From Mycobacterium lentiflavum (GTDB lineage Bacteria > Actinomycetota > Actinomycetes > Mycobacteriales > Mycobacteriaceae), in the NCBI RefSeq assembly GCF_022374895.2, contig NZ_CP092423.2, positions 4,588,001 to 4,652,000 of the forward strand: a stretch of 64,000 nt of DNA, written 5' to 3'. The notes under the pieces were generated by a model. The model worked only from the letters and a program-made list of their open reading frames with translations, had not been told where the DNA came from and did no database searches. How positions within the stretch are numbered: position 1 is the stretch's first letter; each line of letters begins with the position of its first letter. Made by a program: the position numbers and the translations under genes. Of this stretch, positions 32,018 through 39,747 are shown in pieces.

Positions 32018-32380
32018 CTAGACCGGCGTCCATATCCCGTTGTTGAAGAATCCCCACACACCGGTGGTTGGGTTCCACATCAAATGCGCCTGGGGGGCCC
32101 AGGCCGGCGGTGGCGGGGCCGGCGGCGCCCACGGCGGCGGAGGTCCCCAGGGGCCCCAACCCGCCGGGGCCGGACCTTGCCAGTCGTGGCACTGATTCCA
32201 GTCCCAGTGATAGTTGGTGCCCCAGGCCGGATCCCATTGCTGACCAGGGCACCAGTGGTTGGTTGGCGGCAGAGCAGGGGTGGCCCGGGCCACCCCAGCG
32301 GCGAGGCCCACCGCGGACAACGCCATCGCCGCACCGGCCGCCAGTCGAACCCACGGACCGGTCCGCTTTACCGTTGCCAT
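32018..32380 (-). CDS. exported Trp/Pro-rich protein
   Basis: 120 residues. The signal peptide is residues 1-33 (KR, then hydrophobic AAGAAMALSAVGLAAGV, ARA cleavage). The mature part has two cysteines (C44, C64), many Trp and a PPPPWAPPAPPPPAWAP stretch, and ends GVWGFFNNGIWTPV. This composition is common among small mycobacterial secreted proteins of unknown function. AGGAG directly abuts the ATG, and a CATTCT box ends 6 nt upstream, so a leaderless message is more likely than Shine-Dalgarno initiation. Confidence 0.7.
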   Translation of the reverse strand: MATVKRTGPWVRLAAGAAMALSAVGLAAGVARATPALPPTNHWCPGQQWDPAWGTNYHWDWNQCHDWQGPAPAGWGPWGPPPPWAPPAPPPPAWAPQAHLMWNPTTGVWGFFNNGIWTPV

Positions 32381-32530
32381 CTCCTAAGAATGGTCGGCCC
32401 GCGCCGACACCGCTAGACGTTGAACCGGAATTCGGCCGGGATACTGCTAGCGGCAGTCTTACCGCCACCCATCGGCACGGCCAGCGCGCTGACCGTCAGA
32501 GCGGAGTCGCCGTCCGCGTAGCCTGTGCCG

Positions 32531-32941
32531 ATGGATGCGACGCTCGACGAAGGTCCGTTCTTCCACGGAACAAAGGCCGAACTGATGGTCGGAGACCTGC
32601 TCAGGGCGGGCTTTCGTTCCAACTACCGGCCGGAAATCATCATGAACCATGTCTACTTCACCGCCCTGCGCGACGGTGCCGGGCTGGCGGCCGAGCTCGC
32701 GGCCGGCGACGGCATGCCGCGGGTGTATCTCGTCGAACCGACCGGTGCGTTCGAGGACGATCCGAACGTCACCGACAAGAAGTTCCCCGGCAATCCGACC
32801 CGCTCCTATCGCACCCGCGAACCGCTGCGGGTCATCGCAGAAGTCGACGACTGGATACGGCTGTCCCCCGAGGCACTTCAGGCGTGGCGCGACCGATTGG
32901 CCGCCCTGCGCGCCGACGAGCGCGGCGAGATCATCAACTGA
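32531..32941 (+). CDS. arr: NAD(+)--rifampin ADP-ribosyltransferase
   Basis: 136 residues, recognisable along its whole length as Arr: PFFHGTKAEL, GDLLRAGFRSNYR, MNHVYFTAL, VEPTGAFEDDPNVTDKKFPG and a GEIIN C-terminus. It ADP-ribosylates the ansa-chain hydroxyl of rifamycins and inactivates them. The catalytic residues known for M. smegmatis Arr (His19, Tyr49, Asp84) correspond to H12, Y42 and D77 with a constant offset of 7. TAGCCT at 32519-32524 ends 6 nt before ATG 32531, giving a leaderless message. M. tuberculosis lacks this gene. It sits in the variable island between the ABM gene and ychF. Confidence 0.96.
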   Translation: MDATLDEGPFFHGTKAELMVGDLLRAGFRSNYRPEIIMNHVYFTALRDGAGLAAELAAGDGMPRVYLVEPTGAFEDDPNVTDKKFPGNPTRSYRTREPLRVIAEVDDWIRLSPEALQAWRDRLAALRADERGEIIN

Positions 32942-32953
32942 GCCGGTTGAGAG

Positions 32954-33352
32954 TCACATCCCGAACTTCTTGCGGGCCTGGTCGGTGACGGGAGTAAACA
33001 GGTTGACCAGGTTTCCGTCGGGGTCGCGGAACAACAGCGCACGATTGCCCCACGGCATGGTCGTCGGCTCGGTCACGACCTCGCTCAACTGCCCGCGAAG
33101 GCGCGCAAACTCGGCGTCCACATCCTCGACGAGGAACTCCACGATCGCGCTGCGGTTGGCTGCCGCCTCAGCAGAGCCGACTCCGAATAGCGGCACGGTC
33201 TTGTCGCTTCCGATGGCCAGCGTTGCGACTTCGGCCGGAATCTCGGCGAACAGTTCGTTACCCCAGACCGCGGCGGTTCCGGTGACCATCTCGTAGAAAG
33301 CGACGAGCCGATTGACGTCTGCCGTGATGAGGCGCGTCGAAATGAACTTCAT
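32954..33352 (-). CDS. VOC superfamily (glyoxalase/bleomycin-resistance-like) protein
   Basis: 132 residues from ATG 33352, preceded by AAGGA at 7 nt. Fold pattern: MKFISTRLITADVNRLVAFYEMVTG, then VEFLVEDVDAEFARLRGQ and NRALLFRDPDGNLVNLFTPV, the typical second-module end with its metal-ligand Glu position occupied by Asn/Val-Asn-Leu. Function unknown; converges with arr with a 12-bp gap. The longer frame to 33430 lacks support. Confidence 0.8.
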   Translation of the reverse strand: MKFISTRLITADVNRLVAFYEMVTGTAAVWGNELFAEIPAEVATLAIGSDKTVPLFGVGSAEAAANRSAIVEFLVEDVDAEFARLRGQLSEVVTEPTTMPWGNRALLFRDPDGNLVNLFTPVTDQARKKFGM

Positions 33353-33462
33353 GAGGCGTCCTTGGATACTCGGGCAGCGCGGCCTGCCGACCGCGTCTTC
33401 GCGCCAGAGGCTAGCCAGCCCCTCCGACACGAGGGTGTCGTGTCCCGGTAGGTGCGGCTATC

Positions 33463-33909
33463 TCAATCCTTCCGCCTGTCCGCGGCTTCGCGAGCTAGTG
33501 CACCGGCACGCCGGTACGCGGCCAAAAACATGACGGCGATGCCCAGCTGGAGAGCCAGGGTCGGCACCATGTGAACCGGTCGAACCAGTCCGCTGGCCAT
33601 TGCGTAGCCGCCCGCAGCGGCCAGTCCCAGAACGACCGGGCACACCGTGAGCAACAGGATCCCGCGCCGTGCGACCGGTTCCCGGTCGGCCCACACCAAT
33701 AGCGCGGCCCAGCCAGCCATCAAAGCCGCACTCAGGCCGGCGACGTATCGGTAATCAGCGCCGGGCGCAAAGGGATTCACGCCGAGCATCGCCGCAGCCA
33801 CACCGGGCACCAACAGCGGTATCACCATTGCGGCATCCACCACCGCCCCAGTCCAATACGCACAGTGCAGAAGAGCGTGGCTTCCCGGAACAGGCCGAAC
33901 GCGGCTCAT
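33463..33909 (-). CDS. conserved membrane protein, four predicted helices
   Basis: 148 residues from ATG 33909, with GGAGG 7 nt upstream. Four hydrophobic segments are visible: VVDAAMVIPLLVPGVAAAML, YVAGLSAALMAGWAALLVW, ILLLTVCPVVLGLAAAGGY and LALQLGIAVMFLAAY. The C-terminal tail is charged (REAADRRKD). No recognised family motif; last gene of the variable island before ychF. Confidence 0.65.
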   Translation of the reverse strand: MSRVRPVPGSHALLHCAYWTGAVVDAAMVIPLLVPGVAAAMLGVNPFAPGADYRYVAGLSAALMAGWAALLVWADREPVARRGILLLTVCPVVLGLAAAGGYAMASGLVRPVHMVPTLALQLGIAVMFLAAYRRAGALAREAADRRKD

Positions 33910-34001
33910 GCACGTACCTCCGATTCGGAGTGACGCTATTTCCACTTGAGGTAGTGGTCAAGCCGCTCGACGCAGCCATCTCCTGCTGGTAGCTGCCGCT
34001 G

Positions 34002-35099
34002 TTAGGCCTTGCTCTTGGACGTAGAGGTTGTTCCGAACCGGAATTCCACGACGTCGCCGTCGGCCATCACGTAATCCTTGCCTTCCATCCGAACCTTGCC
34101 GGCCGCCTTGGCCGCCGCCATCGACCCGGCCTCGACCAAGTCGTCATAGGACACGATTTCGGCCTTGATGAAACCCTTCTCGAAGTCGGTGTGGATCACC
34201 CCGGCCGCTTTGGGCGCGGTATCGCCCTGATGAATCACCCACGCGCGCGCCTCTTTTGGGCCTGCCGTCAGGTAAGTCTGTAGCTTCAGCGTGTGAAAAC
34301 CGGCCCGCGCCAACGCATCTAGTCCGCGCTCGGTTTGCCCGATGGACTCCAGCAGCTCGGCGGCCGACTCGTCATCGAGCTCCTGGAGTTCGGCCTCGAT
34401 CTTCGCGTCGAGGAACACCGCGTCGGCGGGTGCGACCATCGCGCGCAGCTCGGCCTTGCGGTTCGCGTCGGTGAGCACCGGCTCGTCGGCATTGAACACG
34501 TACAGAAATGGCTTGGTGGTCATCAGGTTCAGCTCGCGCAGCGGTGACACGTCGACACCAGCCGCGAAGAGCGTCTTGCCCGAGTCCAGCACGGCCTCGG
34601 CAGCGACGGCCGCCTCGTGTACGGGCTTGCGCTCCTTGTTGTTGCGGGCTTCTTTCTCCAGGCGGGGGACGGCTTTCTCCAATGTCTGCAGGTCGGCGAG
34701 GATGAGCTCGGTCTCGATCACCTCGATGTCGGAGCTCGGGTCGACCTTGCCGTCGACGTGCACGACGTCGTCGTCGGCGAACACCCGCACCACCTGGCAG
34801 ATCGCGTCACACTCGCGGATGTTGGCCAGGAACTTGTTGCCCAGCCCGGCGCCCTCGGAGGCTCCCTTCACGATTCCGGCGATGTCGACGAACGTCACGG
34901 GCGCCGGCACGATCTTCTCGGAACCGAACAGCTCGGCCAGCTTGTCCAGGCGCGGGTCGGGCAGCGCGACGACGCCCTCGTTCGGTTCGATCGTCGCGAA
35001 CGGGTAGTTCGCCGCTACCACGTTGTTGCGGGTCAGCGCATTAAACAGGGTCGACTTGCCCACGTTGGGCAGGCCCACGATTCCCAGGCTCAGGCTCAC
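34002..35099 (-). CDS. ychF: redox-regulated ATPase/GTPase YchF (Obg family)
   Basis: 365 residues. G1 P-loop GLPNVGKSTLFNAL, switch NYPFATIEPN, G3 DIAGIVKGASEGAGLGNKFLANIR, the NADEP-type G4 region, and the C-terminal TGS domain (LQTYLTAGPKEARAWVIHQGDTAPKAAGVIHTDFEKGFIKAEIVSYDD, read in part). YchF prefers ATP and associates with ribosomes in stress responses. GTG 35099 has a TAAACT box ending 9 nt upstream. The counterpart is Rv1112. Confidence 0.96.
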   Translation of the reverse strand: MSLSLGIVGLPNVGKSTLFNALTRNNVVAANYPFATIEPNEGVVALPDPRLDKLAELFGSEKIVPAPVTFVDIAGIVKGASEGAGLGNKFLANIRECDAICQVVRVFADDDVVHVDGKVDPSSDIEVIETELILADLQTLEKAVPRLEKEARNNKERKPVHEAAVAAEAVLDSGKTLFAAGVDVSPLRELNLMTTKPFLYVFNADEPVLTDANRKAELRAMVAPADAVFLDAKIEAELQELDDESAAELLESIGQTERGLDALARAGFHTLKLQTYLTAGPKEARAWVIHQGDTAPKAAGVIHTDFEKGFIKAEIVSYDDLVEAGSMAAAKAAGKVRMEGKDYVMADGDVVEFRFGTTSTSKSKA

Positions 35100-35231
35100 G
35101 GGGAACCAAGTTTAGGGCTCAGCGGCACGCTCGGGTGCCGCGGCTCATTTCGGGCGCGGCACCATGGCACGCCCGGCATCCCTAACAAGCTATTTACGGG
35201 CGTTTTCGCTCATTGCCGGTACGGTCTACAT

Positions 35232-36443
35232 GTGTCAGAGCAGCGGGGAACCTCGGCAGTAGCAGCTGCCCATCGCTCGATCCACCCCGGCATTCCGGGA
35301 GTGCCGTCGTGGACAGCCTTGCTCATCGCCGTTACCGCGACTGCCATCGGGTATGGCATCGACTCCGGATCCGGTCACAAGGAGCTGACCGGCATCTTCG
35401 CGGGCCTCTATGTCGCAGGCTGCGTGGTGGCGGTGCTGGCCGTACGCCAGGAAGGCCTGTTCACCGCGGTCATCCAGCCGCCGTTGATCCTTTTCTGTGC
35501 GGTGCCGGGCGCCTACTGGCTGTTCCACGGCGGCAAAATCGGCAGCGTCAAAGATCTGCTGATCAACTGCGGCTATCCGCTCATCGAGCGTTTCCCCTTG
35601 ATGCTGGGCGCCGCGGGTGGTGTGTTGCTGATCGGCCTGATCAGGTGGTATTTGGGGACGTCGCAGCGTCCGACCGCGGGTGAGGCGGCTGAGGACAGGA
35701 CGGACACTCCAGCCGCCAACGTCGCGGAGAAATCGCCCTTCCTGCGGGCCGTCAGCGCGAAATTGAACTCGCTGCTGGGCGTCGCTTCGTCGGACGGCGA
35801 GACCGACGAAGAAGAACCCATCGATGCGCAGCGCCGCTCCACGAAAGCCTCGGCCAGAACCAGCCGCACGGAGCGCAGCGGCCGGTCCGCGGCAAGTTCC
35901 GCGCGAAGCCGGTCCCGGCACGCCCGCCCGTCGCCGCAGGAGGAGTACGACCCGGCGGACGAGCGGCCACGGCGGCGGCGACAGACCCCGCCGCGCGACT
36001 ACGACCCCGCCGACCCGCCGCGCCGGTCCTCGCGGCGGCGTCCGCGACCGCAGGGCGATCCCGACCCGCGCGGCCAGTCGCAGCGGGAAGGCCGTCGGGA
36101 CCCGCGCAGCCGCCGCAACCCCTACGAACGCCCGGCGACGCGCGGCAGCCGATACGAGGACTACGACCGCTACGATCCGTCGGAGCCGTTGCGCCGGTAC
36201 CAGTCCTACGAGCCGTACGAGTCCTATCAGCCCGTGTCGGAGGCCCGGCGTGGGCACGCCGCGGCGAGCGGAACCAACGGCGCCAACCCGTCGCACCACC
36301 CGATTTCGCAGGTCCGCTACCGCGGATCGGGCAAATCCGACGAGCGCCGGGGTGAGCCGCGCGGGGATCGCCGCGGCCGGCCTCGGTCAAACGGCCGGCC
36401 ACCGGAGCGTCCCCCGGCCGAATCCTGGGAGTACGACGCCTAA
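35232..36443 (+). CDS. DUF6542-type membrane protein with long Arg/Pro/Asp-rich tail
   Basis: 403 residues from GTG 35232. The N-terminal third has four hydrophobic segments (LLIAVTATAIGYGI, LYVAGCVVAVLAV, LILFCAVPGAYWLF, LMLGAAGGVLLIGLI). From about residue 150 on it is disordered and extremely rich in Arg, Pro, Asp and Tyr (DEEEP, RSRSRHARP, YEDYDRYDP, YEPYESYQP). The frame stays open far upstream through antisense ychF; GTG 35232 is chosen for its TACGGT box ending 6 nt before. Conserved position as Rv1111c next to ispH. Function unknown. Confidence 0.72.
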   Translation: MSEQRGTSAVAAAHRSIHPGIPGVPSWTALLIAVTATAIGYGIDSGSGHKELTGIFAGLYVAGCVVAVLAVRQEGLFTAVIQPPLILFCAVPGAYWLFHGGKIGSVKDLLINCGYPLIERFPLMLGAAGGVLLIGLIRWYLGTSQRPTAGEAAEDRTDTPAANVAEKSPFLRAVSAKLNSLLGVASSDGETDEEEPIDAQRRSTKASARTSRTERSGRSAASSARSRSRHARPSPQEEYDPADERPRRRRQTPPRDYDPADPPRRSSRRRPRPQGDPDPRGQSQREGRRDPRSRRNPYERPATRGSRYEDYDRYDPSEPLRRYQSYEPYESYQPVSEARRGHAAASGTNGANPSHHPISQVRYRGSGKSDERRGEPRGDRRGRPRSNGRPPERPPAESWEYDA

Positions 36444-36465
36444 TCCCGTGCCGTGAGCGGGAAGG

Positions 36466-37464
36466 TCAGAGCATCGACCGGATTTCCCGCGGCAGCGCGA
36501 AGACCAGCGTCTCCTGGGCCGTCGTCACCGGCTGCACCACGTCGAAGCCGGCCTCGGCCAGTCGCTCCAGCACACCGCGGACCAGCACCTCGGGCACCGA
36601 CGCGCCGGAGGTAACCCCGACCGTCGTCACACCCTCCAGCCACGCCGGGTCGATGTCGTCGGCCCAGTCGACCAGGTAAGCGGCCGTCGCGCCGCCGCTC
36701 AGCGCCACTTCCACCAGGCGCACCGAGTTCGACGAATTGCGGGACCCGACGACGATCACCAGCTCGCACTCCGGTGCCATCGCCTTGACCGCGACCTGGC
36801 GGTTCTGGGTCGCGTAACAAATGTCGTCGCTGGGCGGATCCTGCAGTTTCGGGAAGCGTTGCCGCAACCGCTCGACGATCTCCATGGTTTCGTCGACCGA
36901 CAGCGTGGTCTGCGAGAGCCACACCACCTTGTTCTCGTCGCGGATCGTCACGTCGTCCACGGAGGCGACCCCGTCGACCAGCTGCACATGGTCGGGCGCC
37001 TCCCCGGCGGTCCCGATGACCTCCTCGTGGCCCTCATGCCCGATCAGCAGGATGTCGTAGTCGTTGCGGGCGAAGCGCCGGGCCTCGTTGTGCACTTTGG
37101 TGACCAAGGGGCAGGTGGCGTCGATGGTGTGCAGGTTACGTTCGGCGGCCGCGGCGTGCACGGTCGGCGCGACGCCGTGGGCGGAGAACACCACGATGGC
37201 GCCCTCGGGGACCTGATCGGTCTCCTGGACGAACACCGCGCCGGCCTTTTCCAGGGTGTCGACAACGTGCCGGTTGTGCACGATCTCGTGGCGCACATAC
37301 ACCGGCGCACCATGCTTCTGCAGCGCGCGCTCGACCGTTTCGACCGCCCGGTCCACACCCGCGCAGTAGCCACGGGGCTCGGCCAGCAGCACTCGCTTAC
37401 GGGCCGGATCGTTGGCTACCGAGCTGGATGCGCCGGGAATTCCCATGTCGACAGTCGGCGCCAT
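36466..37464 (-). CDS. ispH: 4-hydroxy-3-methylbut-2-enyl diphosphate reductase
   Basis: 332 residues from ATG 37464. The last enzyme of the MEP isoprenoid pathway, producing IPP and DMAPP. The three Cys of the 4Fe-4S cluster are seen in EPRGYCAGVDRA, DATCPLVTKVH and DDICYATQNRQ; substrate His residues are in VRHEIVHN and SAHGVAP. TACCCT ends 7 nt before the ATG, so it is leaderless; the extra frame to 37566 is not used. It is divergent from the lipid-droplet gene. The counterpart is Rv1110 (lytB2). Confidence 0.96.
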   Translation of the reverse strand: MAPTVDMGIPGASSSVANDPARKRVLLAEPRGYCAGVDRAVETVERALQKHGAPVYVRHEIVHNRHVVDTLEKAGAVFVQETDQVPEGAIVVFSAHGVAPTVHAAAAERNLHTIDATCPLVTKVHNEARRFARNDYDILLIGHEGHEEVIGTAGEAPDHVQLVDGVASVDDVTIRDENKVVWLSQTTLSVDETMEIVERLRQRFPKLQDPPSDDICYATQNRQVAVKAMAPECELVIVVGSRNSSNSVRLVEVALSGGATAAYLVDWADDIDPAWLEGVTTVGVTSGASVPEVLVRGVLERLAEAGFDVVQPVTTAQETLVFALPREIRSML

Positions 37465-37553
37465 GTGGTCCAGGGTACGTTCCGCCGACACGGGGTCGCC
37501 AGCTCGCGGCGCTGGGCTTGGCGTTAGCCGCTGCTTAGGGCAATCTTGGAGCC

Positions 37554-38159
37554 ATGGCTTCTGCACCGTACGGGGTTCGGCTACTGGTCGGCGCGGCGAC
37601 AGTCGCCGTCGAAGAGACCATCAGACTGCCGAAGACCATCCTGATGTATCCGATGACGTTGGCCAGTGAGGTCGCCCACATCGTGATGCGGTTCCAGCAG
37701 AATCTCGCGGAGCTGGTGATCAAGGGCGACTCCACCCTGGAATCCATTTTCCCGCCCAAAGACGAAAAGCCGGAATGGGCAACGTTCGACGAGGACACCG
37801 AAGTCGCCCTGGACAACTCGGGCGGGGGTTTCGCCGAATTGCCGGATGGCGCCGGGGGCGATCGGCGCGCCGAGGGGCGCTTCGCGCTGTACTCGGTCGC
37901 CGAGGCGCACGAAGACGCCAGCGCCCTGGTCAGGCCCACCGGGTCGAAGAAGTCAACGGCTAACCCGGCAGTTCCGGAGCCGTCGGTAGCAGCCGAACTC
38001 GACTATCAGACGCTGACACTGGCCCAGCTGCGGGCCCGAGTGCAGTCGCTGAACGTCGACGACCTCGAAGCCCTGCTGGCCTACGAGCAGGCCACCACGG
38101 CCCGAGCACCGTTTCAGACGTTGCTGGCCAACAGGATCACCCGCGCGTCCGCCAAGTGA
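37554..38159 (+). CDS. lipid droplet-associated protein
   Basis: 201 residues, counterpart of Rv1109c. The N-terminal amphipathic/hydrophobic stretch APYGVRLLVGAATVAVEETIRLPKTILMYPMTLASEVAHIVMRFQQNLAELVIKGD (read in part) is the lipid-binding part. The middle is acidic and disordered. The C-terminal LTLAQLRARVQSLNVDDLEALLAYEQATTARAPFQTLLANRI region is a helical module. It starts the operon with xseA and xseB; its stop overlaps the xseA GTG. Its role in lipid storage is inferred from family naming. Confidence 0.8.
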   Translation: MASAPYGVRLLVGAATVAVEETIRLPKTILMYPMTLASEVAHIVMRFQQNLAELVIKGDSTLESIFPPKDEKPEWATFDEDTEVALDNSGGGFAELPDGAGGDRRAEGRFALYSVAEAHEDASALVRPTGSKKSTANPAVPEPSVAAELDYQTLTLAQLRARVQSLNVDDLEALLAYEQATTARAPFQTLLANRITRASAK

Positions 38160-39424
38160 CCCGAGCGGCGAATTCGGAGGCCAACTCGGCGGAGAACCCG
38201 TTCCCGGTTCGTGCCGTCGCGATCCGCGTTGCGGGCTGGATCGACAAGCTCGGAACCGTATGGGTCGAAGGGCAATTGGCCCAGATCAACATTCGGGCCG
38301 ATTCCAAGACCGTGTTCATGGTGCTGCGTGACCCGGCCGCCGACATGTCGCTGAGCGTGACGTGTCCGCGCGACCTGGTGCTGGGCGCGCCGGTGAAGTT
38401 GGTCGAGGGCACCCAGGTGGTGGTCTGCGGCAAGCCCTCGTTCTACACCGGACGCGGCACATTCTCGTTGCGGGTGTCCGAGATTCGCGCCGTCGGCGTC
38501 GGCGAACTACTGGCCCGCATCGAACGGCTGCGCCGGCTGCTGGACGCCGAGGGCCTCTTCGACCCCCGGCTGAAACGCCCAATCCCCTTCCTGCCGAACA
38601 TGATTGGGTTGATCACGGGCCGAGCCAGTGCCGCCGAGCGCGACATCACGACGGTAGCCGGCGCCCGCTGGCCCGCGGTGCGTTTCGCGGTGCGCAACAC
38701 CGCCGTCCAGGGCGCAGGCGCGGTCGCCCAGATCGTCGAGGCGCTCCTCGAACTCGATCGGCACGTCGAAGTCGACGTGATCGTGCTGGCTCGCGGCGGC
38801 GGCAGCGTCGAGGACCTGCTGCCGTTCTCCGACGAAACGCTGTGCCGCGCGATCGCGGCCTGCCGCACCCCGGTGATCAGCGCCGTCGGCCATGAGCCCG
38901 ACAACCCGCTGTGCGACCTGGTCGCCGATCTGCGTGCGGCCACCCCGACCGATGCGGCCAAGAGGGTGGTCCCGGACACCGCCGCGGAGCAGCGCGGAAT
39001 TCAGGAACTGCGCCGGCGCAGCGCGCAGGCACTGCGCAATTGGGTGTCGCGCGAACAGCGCGCGCTGGCCCAGTTGCGCAGCCGCCCGGTGCTGGCCGAG
39101 CCGCTGGCGGCGTTGACGGCTCGCACCGAGGAGATCCACCGCGCGCGCTCGGCGGTACGCCGCGACATCACCCGGTTGGTCGCGGCCGAATCCGATCGCG
39201 TTGGCCACCTGGCCGCCCGGCTGGCCACGCTGGGCCCGGCCGCGACCCTGGCCCGTGGGTACGCGGTGGTGCAGGCCGTCCCGGTGGATGGCCTGCACCA
39301 CCGGGACGGCGTCATGCACGTGCTGCGCTCGGTCGACGACGCGCCGGCCGGCACCCGGCTGCGGGTGCGCGTTTCCGACGGCGCCGTAGCGGCGGTGAGT
39401 GAGGGGCTGACCGATGGTCGATGA
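38156..39424 (+). CDS. xseA: exodeoxyribonuclease VII large subunit
   Basis: 422 residues. An N-terminal OB-fold (about 15-110, VWVEGQLAQINIR...GRGTFSLRVSEIRAVGVGELLARIERLRRLL) is followed by the catalytic domain with ITGRASAAERDI, ARGGGSVEDLLPFSDE and SAVGHEPDNPLCDLVADLRAATPTDAA. The C-terminal part is coiled. With XseB it degrades single-stranded DNA to oligonucleotides. GTG overlaps the previous stop (GTGA) and the 3' end overlaps xseB by 11 bp. The counterpart is Rv1108c. Confidence 0.96.
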   Translation: MTRAANSEANSAENPFPVRAVAIRVAGWIDKLGTVWVEGQLAQINIRADSKTVFMVLRDPAADMSLSVTCPRDLVLGAPVKLVEGTQVVVCGKPSFYTGRGTFSLRVSEIRAVGVGELLARIERLRRLLDAEGLFDPRLKRPIPFLPNMIGLITGRASAAERDITTVAGARWPAVRFAVRNTAVQGAGAVAQIVEALLELDRHVEVDVIVLARGGGSVEDLLPFSDETLCRAIAACRTPVISAVGHEPDNPLCDLVADLRAATPTDAAKRVVPDTAAEQRGIQELRRRSAQALRNWVSREQRALAQLRSRPVLAEPLAALTARTEEIHRARSAVRRDITRLVAAESDRVGHLAARLATLGPAATLARGYAVVQAVPVDGLHHRDGVMHVLRSVDDAPAGTRLRVRVSDGAVAAVSEGLTDGR

Positions 39425-39674
39425 CAAAGACGGCGGCATGGACCAGGCGGAGGCCGAATCGGTGACGCCCATTAGTCAGCTTGGCTATGAATCCTGCCGC
39501 GACGAGCTGATCGAAGTCGTACGCCTCCTCGAGCAAGGCGGACTGGATCTCGATGCGTCGCTGGAGCTCTGGGAAAGAGGCGAACAACTCGCGAAACGAT
39601 GTGAAGAGCACTTAGCTGGCGCCCGCAAGCGAGTGGAGGATGCACTGGCGGCCGGGCAGGGCGACGAGGCTTAG
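39414..39674 (+). CDS. xseB: exodeoxyribonuclease VII small subunit
   Basis: 86 residues, the usual length. The family pattern is YESCRDELIEVVRLLEQGGLDLDASLELWERGEQLAKRCEEHLAGARKRVEDAL (read in part), two helices that wrap around XseA. It overlaps the xseA end, consistent with stoichiometric translation. Last gene of the operon. The counterpart is Rv1107c. Confidence 0.95.
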   Translation: MVDDKDGGMDQAEAESVTPISQLGYESCRDELIEVVRLLEQGGLDLDASLELWERGEQLAKRCEEHLAGARKRVEDALAAGQGDEA

Positions 39675-39715
39675 ATCGACCCGTCTATGCAAAGCAAATG
39701 GAGCGACTTCTACGA

Positions 39716-39735
39716 AACTGGAACGTGTTTCAGTT
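39716..39735. promoter_or_regulatory. KstR-type operator upstream of 3-beta-HSD
   Basis: The near-perfect 20-bp inverted repeat contains T-GG-AAC-GT-GTT-TC-A (39719-39732), an exact match to the recalled KstR consensus TnnAACnnGTTnnA. It abuts the -10 box TATCCT (39735-39740), so a bound TetR-type repressor would block RNA polymerase. KstR controls cholesterol-catabolic genes in mycobacteria and is released by cholestenone-CoA-type ligands. Confidence 0.75.
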
Positions 39736-39747
39736 ATCCTGTCCGGC

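Noticed and set aside
34617..35231. Upstream extension of the DUF6542-type gene
   Set aside because: It would be antisense to ychF for about 480 bp; the leaderless GTG at 35232 gives a normal membrane N-terminus.
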